Part shown: positions 28,055-36,908 of the stretch, piece after piece
How positions within the stretch are numbered: the first letter of the stretch is position 1
Layout of the letters: each line of letters starts with the position of its first letter
NCBI GenBank assembly: GCA_049115735.1
Contig: JAGDZP010000005.1
Location: 310,001 to 374,000, forward strand
DNA length: 64,000 bases
Direction: 5' to 3'
Source of the DNA: CAXBNB01 sp049115735
GTDB taxonomy: Bacteria > Bacteroidota > Bacteroidia > Cytophagales > Cyclobacteriaceae
The notes under the pieces: model-generated
Told to the model about the DNA's origin: nothing
The model's database searches: none
Seen by the model: only the letters and a program-made list of their open reading frames with translations
Made by a program: the position numbers and the translations under genes

Positions 28055-29119
28055 ATGAAGAGCAAACATTGGCTGGCGCTAGTTGTTATCTTGTTGTTCT
28101 TTTCTAACCAAATACACGCTCAGGATAGAAAAGAACTCATCTGGTCGGGCTACATTGACACCTACTTTGCCTATGATTTTAATGAGCCAACTGACCAAAA
28201 CAGGCAATTTTCAAACATGGTTGCCCGTCATAATGAGTTTAACATCAACCATGCTTATGTACTTGGGGTTTTTGAAAATGATTTGATCAGAAGTGAGATA
28301 GGTTTACAAATCGGTACTTATCCCGATTTCAATTATGCTGCTGAAAGCTCTGATTTTTATCGATTGATATACAAGGCTTATGCAGGAGTGAAGCTGACAG
28401 AAGGGGTTTGGTTAGATGTAGGGATTTTTCCCGGTCACACCGGATATGAATCTGTGGAGTCACTTGACAATGAGATATACACCCGCGCTTTATCCACTGA
28501 ATACACGCCCTATTACGAAACGGGGGTAAGGCTCACTGCTGAATTGTCTGAAAAAATGACGCTCACGGGAGTTGTTTTGAATGGATGGCAAAATATAGCA
28601 GAAACCAATTCTTCCAAGGCTTTTGGCATGAACCTGAATTATCAGCTAACCGATCAAATAGAACTGAATTACGGCAATTATTTTGGCGATGAGGGCACAA
28701 GGCTCACCGGCTCAAAGTATAGGATTTACAATCACTTCTATTTCAAACACCAACCAAATGAGAAGTTCCATTATATGCTGGGTTTTGATCATGGCAGACA
28801 GGAGCCAGTATTTTCTCAAACTACAGAATCATTCCAATTTATCACACTGATATCTCAATACCGCTTCTCTGAGAAATTCAGTATGGCCTTTAGGCTGGAA
28901 CATGCCGAAGACGATTTTCAAATTTTGATGCCTACAAATTCAGTCGGTGGCTTTGTCGGGCAGGTTTATGCGTTGAACCTCAACTACCACATATCAGAAA
29001 ATGCAATGTTTCGAATAGAGGGGAAATTGTACAGTACAGAAAATGAAATATTTAGCCAGGGAAATGAAATTGATTCCGGTAGTGGATTGATTGCCGGGTC
29101 TTTAGCCTTGAGGTTATAA
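28055..29119 (+). CDS. Outer-membrane beta-barrel (porin-like) protein
   Basis: 354 residues. Signal peptide at 1-22 (ending IHAQD). The mature protein starts with ELIWSGYIDTYFAYDFN, the typical first strand of the DUF1597/OmpL-like porins of Bacteroidota. It has a regular series of amphipathic strands with aromatic girdles and ends in SLALRL. It may let small solutes through the outer membrane; specificity is unknown. It is divergent from the aminotransferase, and its last 6 nt overlap the end of recR, convergent. Confidence 0.85.
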   Translation: MKSKHWLALVVILLFFSNQIHAQDRKELIWSGYIDTYFAYDFNEPTDQNRQFSNMVARHNEFNINHAYVLGVFENDLIRSEIGLQIGTYPDFNYAAESSDFYRLIYKAYAGVKLTEGVWLDVGIFPGHTGYESVESLDNEIYTRALSTEYTPYYETGVRLTAELSEKMTLTGVVLNGWQNIAETNSSKAFGMNLNYQLTDQIELNYGNYFGDEGTRLTGSKYRIYNHFYFKHQPNEKFHYMLGFDHGRQEPVFSQTTESFQFITLISQYRFSEKFSMAFRLEHAEDDFQILMPTNSVGGFVGQVYALNLNYHISENAMFRIEGKLYSTENEIFSQGNEIDSGSGLIAGSLALRL

Positions 29120-29731
29120 TTGGTCGGAACCGTAATCAGTTCTGGTGACTATGCTTCTACCCAGCGTCACTTCATCGGCATATTCCAGTTCACCTCCCAA
29201 GGGAATTCCACGAGCTATTGACGAAACTTTTACGCCGAGCCCTTCGAGTTTTCTGGAAATATAAAAGGCGGTGGTGTCCCCCTCCATTGTGGGACTCAAA
29301 GCAAAAATCACTTCCTTGATTTCGGCCGCACTTTCATTTATTCTTTTTACTAATGATTCAATATGGAGATCTTCAGGGCCTATGCCATCAATGGGTGAAA
29401 TGACTCCTCCCAATACGTGGAACATGCCTGGATACTGCCCAGTGTTTTTAACTGCTATCACGTCCGGTGTATCTTCCACAACGCACACGGTTGTTAAGTC
29501 CCGATTGATTGTTCGGCATGTGCAATCGCTGGTATGAGAAATGATGTGGCAGGTGTTGCAATACTTGGTTTCCTTGCGAAGCTTCAAAAGAGCTTCCGAA
29601 AGATTTTCGGTCGCGGCAACATCTTTTTTCAATAGGTGCAACGCTAGTCTAAGTGCCGTTTTCTTGCCTATACCTGGTAGTTTGGAAATTTCCCTAACTG
29701 CCTCCTCTACCAACTCACTGGGAAATTCCAT
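29114..29731 (-). CDS. recR: Recombination mediator RecR
   Basis: 205 residues, the family size. N-terminal helix-hairpin-helix LPGIGKKTALRLALHLL (about 17-33), a four-Cys zinc finger (CNTCHIISHTSDCTC, about 57-71), and a Toprim domain starting with TVCVVEDTPDVIAVKNTG, with the Walker-like EEFALSPTMEGD-type block. RecR acts with RecFO to load RecA at gaps. It is 7 nt downstream of clpS on the same strand; convergent with the porin gene. Confidence 0.96.
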   Translation of the reverse strand: MEFPSELVEEAVREISKLPGIGKKTALRLALHLLKKDVAATENLSEALLKLRKETKYCNTCHIISHTSDCTCRTINRDLTTVCVVEDTPDVIAVKNTGQYPGMFHVLGGVISPIDGIGPEDLHIESLVKRINESAAEIKEVIFALSPTMEGDTTAFYISRKLEGLGVKVSSIARGIPLGGELEYADEVTLGRSIVTRTDYGSDQL

Positions 29732-29738
29732 AATGTAA

Positions 29739-30020
29739 TTAAACTATTGTAGCGCTGATTCCCGCGTCTGTTATGCCTTCTTTCATCGGTTTTAAAAAGG
29801 CATAAGTCCCCTCCTTCACCTTACACTTACCTTTATAATGAATCAGCCAAGTGCACTGTACGGCCTGCGTTTGTTCGTGTCGGCACACGCGCATGAGCGT
29901 ATTTATCACATGCTCAAAAGTGTTGTAATCGTCGTTAAATACCACAAGCCCCTTACCGTCCTCAATATCCTGATCTTCCAGTACTTCTACGAGCTCTTCT
30001 TCCTGATATTCAAAAGCCAT
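29739..30020 (-). CDS. clpS: ClpS-family adaptor protein
   Basis: 93 residues with a ClpS core: LVVFNDDYNTFEHVINTLMRVCRHEQTQAVQCTWLIHYKGKCKV. The NDD-NTFEHV block is the signature that contacts the ClpA N-domain and forms the N-degron pocket. ClpS brings proteins with N-terminal bulky hydrophobic residues to ClpAP. The N-terminal acidic tail (EEELVEVLEDQDIEDG) is longer than usual. Some pocket residues differ from E. coli, so true N-degron binding is inferred. First gene of an operon with recR. Confidence 0.9.
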   Translation of the reverse strand: MAFEYQEEELVEVLEDQDIEDGKGLVVFNDDYNTFEHVINTLMRVCRHEQTQAVQCTWLIHYKGKCKVKEGTYAFLKPMKEGITDAGISATIV

Positions 30021-30044
30021 AATTGATATTGATTAATGAAGCTG

Positions 30045-30052
30045 CAAAATTA
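30045..30052 (-). promoter_or_regulatory. Candidate -7 box for clpS-recR
   Basis: The minus strand reads TAATTTTG (TAnnTTTG), 24 nt upstream of the clpS start. A TTG lies about 22 nt further upstream, close to where the -33 element should be. Confidence 0.4.
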
Positions 30053-30255
30053 ACAATTTCTGGCTTTTTGTAAGCAATGAACTTTTGATTAGCTATTGAA
30101 CAACCTGAAATCCTTGTTATGATCAATTTCCAAAGAAAGTAATTCTCATCTATTTCTTTCACCCACGGCTTTTTGAGTATGTCTTAATTGATTCTCTATT
30201 ATCATTATGATTTATATTGTGCTTCAAAAAAAGAACCCCTCATACTGTTGAGAAA

Positions 30256-32664
30256 ATGAAGTTTAGTCAGCTATCTGGTATTTGCAGTGGAAAGACCCTT
30301 TACCAAACCGGAGACCCGGAATTGTCGAGCTTGTGCATAGACACGCGCAATCTTTCTATTCAAAGTGGGGCCGTATTCTTTGCTATAGATGGTGTAAATC
30401 ATGATGGGCACCAATACATAGATGAAGCATTTGGCAAGGGGATTAGAATATTTGTTGTTGAAAAAGAAATTGCAGACTTGAATGAGGCATGTGTGCTTCA
30501 AGTCAATTCTTCCATAGAGGCCATGCAGCAAATAGCTGCTTATCATAGGAAAAAGTTTAGCTATCCTGTGATCGGCATAACCGGGAGCAATGGAAAAACG
30601 ATAGTCAAAGAATGGTTGTCTACACTGCTAGGGAGGGAGTATAATATAGTAAAGAGTCCCAAGAGTTTTAATTCTCAGGTGGGGGTGCCATTATCTGTTT
30701 GGCAGATGGCAAGTAATCATTCATTGGGGATTTTCGAAGCAGGTATATCCACCACTGGCGAGATTACTAAGCTGCAAAACATCATCAAACCTGATATTGG
30801 AATATTTACCAACATAGGAGAAGCGCATAACGAAGGTTTTGAGTCCAAATTCGCGAAGGCCAGAGAAAAGGCGGTTTTGTTCAGACAGTGTGATAAGATA
30901 ATTTTTCCAGAATCAGATGACTTTATAAGAGAGGCACTGTTGGATGTTGGAATAGACGAAAAAAGACTTTTTGGTTGGACGGCCGATTCTGACGAGTCGA
31001 ATGTTTATTCAATCACATTTCCAGGAGGTTCGGTAAAAGTCAGGTTGAAATTTCGGGAACCATATTTTTTGGAAAATGCCATTAATTGCATCGTGGCTAT
31101 GAAGATCCTGGGAATGGACGACACTGCCATTCAGGTTGGGGTGCAGAACTTGCCAGCTGTGAAAATGAGATTGGAACTGAAGCAGGCCGTAGGTCAGAAC
31201 TATCTAATTGATGACACCTACAATAACGATCTGCATGGGCTTGAGGTGGCGCTGGATTTCCTCAGTAGGCAAAATCAAAAGAAGAATAAGTCAATCATTT
31301 TATCAGATATTTCTCAATCAGGGATTCAAGGAGAGGAATTGTATGAAAGGGTAAATTCCTTGCTAAAAAAAGCTTCGGTCAGCAGGGTGGTTGGCATTGG
31401 GCCTGATATCAAAAAACATGAAAATAAATTCCCTGCCACATCAAAATTTTACCAAGACACAGACGCCTTTCTGGAAGATGACATTAAACTGAATGAAGAA
31501 ATAGTGCTGGTAAAAGGAGCTAGAAACTTCTCCTTTGAGCGCATCGTTCATCGCCTTGAAAAAGAAGTGCACCACACTGTGTTGGAAATCAACCTGGAAA
31601 GTGTAGTTCATAATTTGAACCATTATAGGTCTAAGGTCGATTCTAAAACAAAAGTTATGGCTATGGTGAAGGCCTATGCCTATGGAGGAGGCATTTTCGA
31701 GATTGCCAATTTATTGCAATACCATAAGATTGATTACCTGGGAGTGGCCTATGTCGATGAGGCAGTGGCTCTGCGTCAACACGGCATCTATGTGCCCATT
31801 ATGATCATGAATCCTTCACCCGATTCTTTTAGGCTACTGCAGGAGTTTAACCTGGAGCCCGAGATATATAGCTTGGATTTGTTGTATGACTTTATCACTT
31901 ATTTCGAAGATGCAGACAGCTGCCCATCTATTCATTTGAAGCTGGAGTCGGGAATGAACCGTCTTGGGTTTACCAAAACAGAACTGGATCAGGTGTTGAG
32001 GTTGCTGTCACAAAACAAGAAAGTGAAAGTAAGGAGTATTTTCAGTCATTTGGCTGGTAGTGAAAGTCCTGTCCACGACTCTTATACAGAAAAACAGGTT
32101 GCAACCTACTCGGAGATGTGTGATGCTTTATGTGAACAACTTTGGTATAAGCCACTCCGACACATTGTTAACACCGGGGGCTTGAGCCGCTTTCCTCAAT
32201 GGCATTTTGATATGGTACGATTAGGCGTTGGTCTATATGGATATGACCCCACCGAACAAGAACAACAAAACCTGATGGCGGTTGGTACACTGAAGACCAC
32301 CATCTCACAGATTAAGAAAATTGAGAAAGGGAAGACAGTTGGTTATGGTCGCAGGGGAGTGGCCAATGCAGATATGAATATCGCGATTGTTCCTATCGGA
32401 TATGCCGATGGCTATCGTAGGGCATTTGGTAACGGAGTAGGGTCAATGCTGGTGAATCAGGGAATGGCCAAAGTATTTGGCAATGTATGCATGGACATGA
32501 CCATGCTGGATGTCACTGGGTTTGATTGCAAAATCGGAGATGAGGTGGTTGTATTTGGGGAGATACCAACGGTAAAAGAATTGGCTGATCAGATTGGGAC
32601 CATCCCCTATGAGATCATGACCAACATAGGTCAAAGGGTGAGAAGGGTATTTCAAAGTGAATGA
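30256..32664 (+). CDS. murF-alr: Bifunctional MurF ligase / alanine racemase
   Basis: 802 residues from the ATG at 30256; an in-frame TTG 39 nt upstream is less likely. The N-terminal half (about 1-435) is MurF, with the ATP loop GITGSNGKT near 107 and DDTYNNDLHG near 315. The C-terminal half (about 440-802) is alanine racemase, with the PLP Lys in MAMVKAYAYGGG near 477 and the other active-site segment PIGYADGYRRAFG near 716. The racemase makes D-Ala and MurF adds D-Ala-D-Ala to the muropeptide, so one polypeptide couples supply to use. The fusion is well known in Bacteroidota. Transcribed alone. Confidence 0.95.
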   Translation: MKFSQLSGICSGKTLYQTGDPELSSLCIDTRNLSIQSGAVFFAIDGVNHDGHQYIDEAFGKGIRIFVVEKEIADLNEACVLQVNSSIEAMQQIAAYHRKKFSYPVIGITGSNGKTIVKEWLSTLLGREYNIVKSPKSFNSQVGVPLSVWQMASNHSLGIFEAGISTTGEITKLQNIIKPDIGIFTNIGEAHNEGFESKFAKAREKAVLFRQCDKIIFPESDDFIREALLDVGIDEKRLFGWTADSDESNVYSITFPGGSVKVRLKFREPYFLENAINCIVAMKILGMDDTAIQVGVQNLPAVKMRLELKQAVGQNYLIDDTYNNDLHGLEVALDFLSRQNQKKNKSIILSDISQSGIQGEELYERVNSLLKKASVSRVVGIGPDIKKHENKFPATSKFYQDTDAFLEDDIKLNEEIVLVKGARNFSFERIVHRLEKEVHHTVLEINLESVVHNLNHYRSKVDSKTKVMAMVKAYAYGGGIFEIANLLQYHKIDYLGVAYVDEAVALRQHGIYVPIMIMNPSPDSFRLLQEFNLEPEIYSLDLLYDFITYFEDADSCPSIHLKLESGMNRLGFTKTELDQVLRLLSQNKKVKVRSIFSHLAGSESPVHDSYTEKQVATYSEMCDALCEQLWYKPLRHIVNTGGLSRFPQWHFDMVRLGVGLYGYDPTEQEQQNLMAVGTLKTTISQIKKIEKGKTVGYGRRGVANADMNIAIVPIGYADGYRRAFGNGVGSMLVNQGMAKVFGNVCMDMTMLDVTGFDCKIGDEVVVFGEIPTVKELADQIGTIPYEIMTNIGQRVRRVFQSE

Positions 32665-32675
32665 TAACCATCTTC

Positions 32676-32816
32676 CTAGCCCCCACAACCAAGAAACTTT
32701 TTAAAGTCTACATCAGGCAAACTCATATCCTCCGTTTCTTCTTTTGCTGAAGGCTTTGCTGGAATGGGCTTTTTCCCTTTGGATTTGATATTTTTAGGTT
32801 TCTTTGGTTTGCTCAC
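32676..32816 (-). CDS. Small basic protein with C-terminal LGCGG
   Basis: 46 residues starting at a GTG (32814-32816) and ending in TAG at 32676. The sequence is Lys/Pro-rich at the start (VSKPKKPKNIKSKGKKPIP), then acidic (KEETED), then SLPDVDFKKFLGCGG. The codon composition looks coding and the reading frame is clean. The C-terminal LPDVDFKKFLGCGG resembles small uncharacterised Bacteroidota proteins I have seen, though I cannot name a family. The Cys-Gly-Gly end could bind metal or be modified. No ATG start and no clear ribosome-binding site, so it is a candidate gene rather than a firm one. Its stop is 11 nt from the murF-alr stop. Confidence 0.6.
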   Translation of the reverse strand: MSKPKKPKNIKSKGKKPIPAKPSAKEETEDMSLPDVDFKKFLGCGG

Positions 32817-32817
32817 A

Positions 32818-32831
32818 GTTTAAATTTAAAC
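32818..32831. promoter_or_regulatory. 14-bp perfect palindrome between divergent genes
   Basis: GTTTAAATTTAAAC is self-complementary and lies in the 22-nt gap between the start of the 46-residue gene (minus) and the thioesterase (plus). It could be a shared operator. With only A/T apart from the ends it may also be chance. Confidence 0.35.
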
Positions 32832-32838
32832 AATCGAT

Positions 32839-33333
32839 ATGGATACTAACGACAAAACCTACTTTCAGGATCATATGCCGGAAAATGTATGCTTCGGGTG
32901 TGGCAATGACAATCATGAAGGGCTTCAAATCAAAAGCTACTGGGATGGTGATGAGTCTGTATGTGTCTGGAAATCTGAAGAAAAGTATCACGGTTGGTCT
33001 AACCTCTTAAATGGTGGGATAATTGCAACCATTATAGATTGTCATTGTATGGGTACTGCCATCGCACATGCCTATAAAATAGAGGAAAGGTCTATGGATT
33101 CACTACCGGAATACAGATACGCAACAGGTACACTAAACGTTAAATACCTGCTGCCCACATCAAATAATATGCCTGTTGAGCTCAGGGCAAAAGTGATTGA
33201 GGTCAAGAACAGGAAAACTGTCCTCACATGCGATTTATTTAGCGATGGAAAAAAGACAGCCGAAGCAAAAGTGGTAGCCATTCGGGTCTTCGAAAGCAGC
33301 CAACAAAGTGGAGAAAATGCATTCAAATCCTAA
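32839..33333 (+). CDS. PaaI-like hotdog-fold thioesterase
   Basis: 164 residues. A Cys-rich N-terminal motif CFGCGNDNHEGLQIKSYW (about 15-32) precedes the hotdog core with HGWSNLLNGGIIATIIDCHCMGTA, where the HG..NGG..A..D region carries the active-site loop of PaaI-type acyl-CoA thioesterases. The second strand pair reads TGTLNVKYLLPTSNNMPVELRAKVIEVKNRKTVLTCDLF. It hydrolyses an acyl-CoA of unknown identity in the cytoplasm. Divergent from the small 46-residue gene across 22 nt. Confidence 0.87.
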   Translation: MDTNDKTYFQDHMPENVCFGCGNDNHEGLQIKSYWDGDESVCVWKSEEKYHGWSNLLNGGIIATIIDCHCMGTAIAHAYKIEERSMDSLPEYRYATGTLNVKYLLPTSNNMPVELRAKVIEVKNRKTVLTCDLFSDGKKTAEAKVVAIRVFESSQQSGENAFKS

Positions 33334-33483
33334 GGGCAGTTTCGGGCATTGGTATTCCTATCAATTGGCTTTGACGCTTTTGGCAATAGAATAGCCATTT
33401 TTTGACTGTTATTTGCCTAAAACATACTTATTTTACAACTTCGTTTTCCTCCTGGATCACGTCCAAATTCTTTTACAATTTTC

Positions 33484-33843
33484 ATGAAAAATTACATCAA
33501 GCAAAATGAGCCCTTTATCGTTCCCACGGACGATGGAAAACTCATTGAAGAGCATTTTGGCAATGCGAGCTTGAAGTATGAGGGTTGTAGTGTATGTCGC
33601 TGTGAGGCACCACCAAGATGGAAGGAGCCCTATCAAAACCCGGAGTTTGATGAGGTAGTGATTGTGACCAAAGGCAAAATGGAAATTAAGGTAGACAAGG
33701 AAAAATTGACTGTAGAAAAAGGTGAATCCATCTTGCTGAAAAAAGGTGGGAGAATCAGGTTTCGTAACCCATTTGATCAGCCGGCAGAATTTTACTCAAT
33801 CTGCCTGCCGCCATTTTCTCTGAAAACGGTGCATAGAGAATAA
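33484..33843 (+). CDS. Cupin-domain protein
   Basis: 119 residues, a single small cupin beta-barrel. Partial cupin motifs: EPYQNPEFDEVVIVTKGKMEI (motif 1-like, without the usual paired histidines) and IRFRNPFDQPAEFYSICLPPFS (motif 2). Since the metal His ligands are missing, it is likely a non-metal or substrate-binding cupin. It sits 32 nt upstream of fumC on the same strand; a functional link is not established. Confidence 0.8.
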   Translation: MKNYIKQNEPFIVPTDDGKLIEEHFGNASLKYEGCSVCRCEAPPRWKEPYQNPEFDEVVIVTKGKMEIKVDKEKLTVEKGESILLKKGGRIRFRNPFDQPAEFYSICLPPFSLKTVHRE

Positions 33844-33875
33844 GATTAATTTTAGAATAAGTAAATACAACAAGA

Positions 33876-35279
33876 ATGGAATACAGGATAGAACACGATA
33901 CTATGGGCGAAGTACAAGTGCCCGCCGAAAAATACTGGGGAGCGCAAACCCAAAGATCAAGAATGAACTTCAAAATAGGCGGTGAAAACATGCACATGCC
34001 TAATGAAATCGTAAAAGCATTTGCAATACTGAAGAAATCTGCCGCTGAGGCCAATTGTGAGTTGGGTGTATTGTCACAAGAAAAGTCAGACCTTATCGGA
34101 AAAGCATGTGATGAGGTTTTGACTGGTTCGTTGGACGATCAGTTTCCACTTGTGATATGGCAAACTGGTTCAGGCACTCAGTCTAATATGAACATGAATG
34201 AGGTGGTAGCCAATCGCGCCCATGTCATTAACGGTGGATCATTAGATGATTCAGAAAAAATAATTCACCCAAATGATGATGTAAACAAATCTCAATCATC
34301 AAACGATACTTTTCCCACAGCCATGCATATCGCAGGTTATAAAATGCTGGTAGAGCAAACCATTCCAAAAGTGCAGTTGTTGAGAGATACGTTGAATGCA
34401 AAAGCAGAAGCATTTAACGATGTGGTCAAGATTGGAAGGACGCACTTTATGGACGCTACCCCGCTTACTTTAGGTCATGAATTTTCAGGATACGTCTCGC
34501 AGCTGGATCATGGATTAAAAGCATTAAATAATACTTTAGACCACTTATCTGAGCTAGCACTCGGAGGTACAGCAGTAGGAACCGGCCTTAATACACCTGA
34601 GGGATATTCGGAATTGGTTGCGGAAATAATAGCTAAACACGCTGGACACCCTTTTGTAACAGCAGAAAATAAATTTGAGTCACTCGCAGCACATGACGCA
34701 ATTGTTGAGAGTAGCGGTGCGTTGAAGCAGCTGGCGGTCAGCCTGATGAAAATAGCCAATGATATCAGAATGTTATCATCTGGTCCAAGAAGTGGTATTG
34801 GCGAAATTACTATACCAGAGAATGAGCCAGGCTCATCTATTATGCCGGGCAAAGTAAACCCTACGCAGTGTGAAGCCTTGACCATGGTATGTGCCCAGGT
34901 GATTGGCAATGATGTCGCCGTTTCGGTAGGTGGTATGACTGGCCATTTCGAATTGAATGTTTTCAAGCCGGTTATGATTTATAATTTGTTGACATCAGCA
35001 CGATTGCTAGGTGATGCTTGTCAATCATTCAATGACAACTGTGCTATCGGTATTGAGCCGAACCATCCTGTGATTGAAGAGAAACTTGAGAAATCGCTCA
35101 TGCTAGTAACAGCATTAAATACCCATATTGGCTATGAGAATGCTGCTAAGATTGCCAAGAAGGCGCACAAGGAAGGCACGACATTGAGAGAAGCTGCTCT
35201 GTCTTTGGAACTGCTGACGAACGAGCAATTTGATGAATGGGTAGTACCGTCTAAAATGGTAGGCAGCATGAAAAAGTAG
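33876..35279 (+). CDS. fumC: Class II fumarate hydratase
   Basis: 467 residues, the standard FumC length. Opening MEYRIEHDTMGEVQVPAEKYWGAQTQRS is the classical N-terminus. The signature GSSIMPGKVNPTQCE (about 317-331) carries the catalytic Ser loop. The A-site residues appear in SGTQSNMNMNEVVANRA and HPNDDVNKSQSSNDTFPTA, with the catalytic His in GRTHFMDATPLTLG. It interconverts fumarate and malate in the TCA cycle, cytoplasmic. Followed by a perfect inverted repeat that likely ends transcription. Confidence 0.98.
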   Translation: MEYRIEHDTMGEVQVPAEKYWGAQTQRSRMNFKIGGENMHMPNEIVKAFAILKKSAAEANCELGVLSQEKSDLIGKACDEVLTGSLDDQFPLVIWQTGSGTQSNMNMNEVVANRAHVINGGSLDDSEKIIHPNDDVNKSQSSNDTFPTAMHIAGYKMLVEQTIPKVQLLRDTLNAKAEAFNDVVKIGRTHFMDATPLTLGHEFSGYVSQLDHGLKALNNTLDHLSELALGGTAVGTGLNTPEGYSELVAEIIAKHAGHPFVTAENKFESLAAHDAIVESSGALKQLAVSLMKIANDIRMLSSGPRSGIGEITIPENEPGSSIMPGKVNPTQCEALTMVCAQVIGNDVAVSVGGMTGHFELNVFKPVMIYNLLTSARLLGDACQSFNDNCAIGIEPNHPVIEEKLEKSLMLVTALNTHIGYENAAKIAKKAHKEGTTLREAALSLELLTNEQFDEWVVPSKMVGSMKK

Positions 35280-35314
35280 TTCCTAATTTTAAGGAATAGT
35301 GAGCCCAATTAGAT

Positions 35315-35334
35315 AAAAGCCAAATTTGGCTTTT
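35315..35334 (+). terminator. Inverted repeat downstream of fumC
   Basis: Seven-bp arms AAAAGCC and GGCTTTT flank AAATTT; the whole 20 nt is a perfect palindrome, 36 nt after the fumC stop. The arms form a stem ending in a short T run, a likely intrinsic terminator. It lies directly ahead of the next gene's -7 box. Confidence 0.55.
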
Positions 35335-35341
35335 AATGAGT

Positions 35342-35349
35342 TATTTTTG
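35342..35349 (+). promoter_or_regulatory. Candidate -7 box for the SPOR-like gene
   Basis: TATTTTTG matches TAnnTTTG and starts 46 nt before the ATG at 35388, leaving a short leader. Confidence 0.45.
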
Positions 35350-35387
35350 TACATTAGTAACCTAGAAGAGAACAAATCAAAAAAACC

Positions 35388-36008
35388 ATGAGAAATATTT
35401 TAGGAATTCTTGCCATTTTGTTTTGCGTAGCATTCGTGACGGATGCCAATGCTCAAATGTCGAAAAAGGAGAAAAAGGAGTGGAAAAAGCGTATTAAGAA
35501 GCTAACGCCTGAACAATATCAGACCTTGTTGGAAGAAAATAAGTCACTGAAAGGACAGGTAAGTAGCCTTAAAAAGGAAGTCGGAGGAGTAGATGACAAA
35601 CTGAAAGACAAAGACGACCAAATTGCACAATATCAGGATCAGGTATCTGACCTTAGAAGTCAGGTGGCAGCCGCCAAGAAAGAAGCAGCCAGCAAGCCGG
35701 CACCTGTTCAGCAAAGTGCAGCTCCTGTGGGAGGAAGCATCCAAACCACAAGCGGTGTGGTATTCACAGTACAGATTGGAGCTTTTGCTAAGAAGGACTT
35801 GAAGAAGTTTGCAGAGAACAATCCGGCATTCCAGGCTGACTCAAAAGATGGTTTGATGAAATATACTGTAGGTATGTTCAGAGACTATTGGGAAGCGGAT
35901 ACCTTCAAAAAATACCTCAGAGAGATTGGTGTGAAAGATGCTTTCATCGCGTCTTACAAAGACGGACAAAGAGTTCCTATCAAAGACGTACTTGAAGGAG
36001 TAATCTAA
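35388..36008 (+). CDS. Exported coiled-coil protein with SPOR-like C-terminus
   Basis: 206 residues. Signal peptide 1-22 (ending NAQ). A highly charged coiled-coil spans about 24-105 (KKEKKEWKKRIKKL..., then a long heptad segment LKGQVSSLKKEVGGVDDKLKDKD). A Pro/Ala/Ser linker is followed by a SPOR-like alpha/beta domain (VVFTVQIGAFAKKDLKKF ... YTVGMFRDYWEADTFKKYLREIGVKDAFI). Cytophagales homologues are sometimes labelled 'ezrin/radixin/moesin family'. SPOR domains bind denuded peptidoglycan at division sites, so a periplasmic cell-envelope role is likely. Own promoter box and terminator flank it, so it is monocistronic. Confidence 0.85.
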   Translation: MRNILGILAILFCVAFVTDANAQMSKKEKKEWKKRIKKLTPEQYQTLLEENKSLKGQVSSLKKEVGGVDDKLKDKDDQIAQYQDQVSDLRSQVAAAKKEAASKPAPVQQSAAPVGGSIQTTSGVVFTVQIGAFAKKDLKKFAENNPAFQADSKDGLMKYTVGMFRDYWEADTFKKYLREIGVKDAFIASYKDGQRVPIKDVLEGVI

Positions 36009-36029
36009 AAACCAAAAAAGAAACAGTTC

Positions 36030-36066
36030 AAAGCCCGGTCATTACGATGATCGGGCTTTTATTTTT
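36030..36066 (+). terminator. Rho-independent terminator after the SPOR gene
   Basis: AAAGCCCGGTCAT and ATGATCGGGCTTT pair with a single G-T wobble around a TACG loop, followed by an uninterrupted run of T broken by one A (36057-36066). It begins about 22 nt after the stop. Strong stem and T tract. Confidence 0.9.
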
Positions 36067-36084
36067 TACATCGGTCAATTAATA

Positions 36085-36092
36085 TATTTTTG
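36085..36092 (+). promoter_or_regulatory. Candidate -7 box for map
   Basis: TATTTTTG matches TAnnTTTG, 18 nt before the map ATG at 36111 and just after the upstream terminator. Confidence 0.5.
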
Positions 36093-36110
36093 CAGTCTGA
36101 TCGAAAAGCA

Positions 36111-36893
36111 ATGATTAAATATAAAACACGTGAGGAGATAGAGTTGATGAGGGAAAGCGCCCAGCTTGTCTCAAAAACTTTGGGTTTAATAGCCAGGGAA
36201 GTTAAGCCGAGTGTTACTCCATTATATTTAGATAAGCTGGCCGAGGAGTTCATCCGTGATCATGGAGGTGTTCCAGGTTTTTTAGGTCTATACGATTTTC
36301 CTAACACCCTTTGCATGTCATTGAATGAGCAGGTCGTTCACGGAATTCCAAACAGCCGTCCGCTTGAGGAAGGCGATATCATCAGCGTTGATTGTGGGGT
36401 ATTCATGAATGGTTTTTATGGGGATCATGCTTACACGTTTGAGGTGGGCGAGATCGACCCACAGGTAAAAAGATTGCTGGACGTAACAAAAGAGTGTCTT
36501 GACCTGGGCATAGAGCAAATCAGAAAAGGTAAGCGAATGGGTGACCTGAGCTATGCCATCCAGCAGCATGCAGAAAAAAATGGATATGGTGTAGTGAGAG
36601 AATTGGTTGGTCATGGTCTGGGAAGGGAAATGCATGAATCACCGGAGGTACCAAACTTTGGTAAGAGAGGGCGTGGACCATTATTCAAAGAAGGCTTGGT
36701 GATTGCTGTGGAACCAATGATCAACATGGGAACCAAAAACGTCAGACAGCTTTCTGATGGCTGGACGATCATTACAGCAGACAAGAGACCATCCGCACAC
36801 TTCGAGCATGATGTGGCGTTTATTGACGGTAAAGCCGATGTGCTTTCTACATTCAAATACGTAGAGGAGGCACTGGAAACGGTTAGTATTTAG
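36111..36893 (+). CDS. map: Type I methionine aminopeptidase
   Basis: 260 residues from the ATG at 36111; a TTG at 36090 is in frame but falls in the promoter box. Start MIKYKTREEIELMRESAQLV is typical. Metal ligands: Asp in SVDCGVFMNGFYGD (two Asp), His in GHGLGREMHESPEVPNFG, Glu in AVEPM and Glu in FEHDV. It removes the initiator Met from nascent proteins in the cytoplasm. It stands alone with its own promoter; a nested palindrome separates it from the convergent DUF1573 gene. Confidence 0.97.
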   Translation: MIKYKTREEIELMRESAQLVSKTLGLIAREVKPSVTPLYLDKLAEEFIRDHGGVPGFLGLYDFPNTLCMSLNEQVVHGIPNSRPLEEGDIISVDCGVFMNGFYGDHAYTFEVGEIDPQVKRLLDVTKECLDLGIEQIRKGKRMGDLSYAIQQHAEKNGYGVVRELVGHGLGREMHESPEVPNFGKRGRGPLFKEGLVIAVEPMINMGTKNVRQLSDGWTIITADKRPSAHFEHDVAFIDGKADVLSTFKYVEEALETVSI

Positions 36894-36908
36894 TCGTAAA
36901 TAGAAAAA

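Noticed and set aside
32818..32831. Palindrome considered as a terminator
   Set aside because: It lies between divergent starts, not after a stop codon, and has no T tract.
36090..36110. TTG start for map
   Set aside because: It overlaps the candidate -7 box TATTTTTG; the ATG at 36111 fits the family N-terminus MIKYKTREEIELM.
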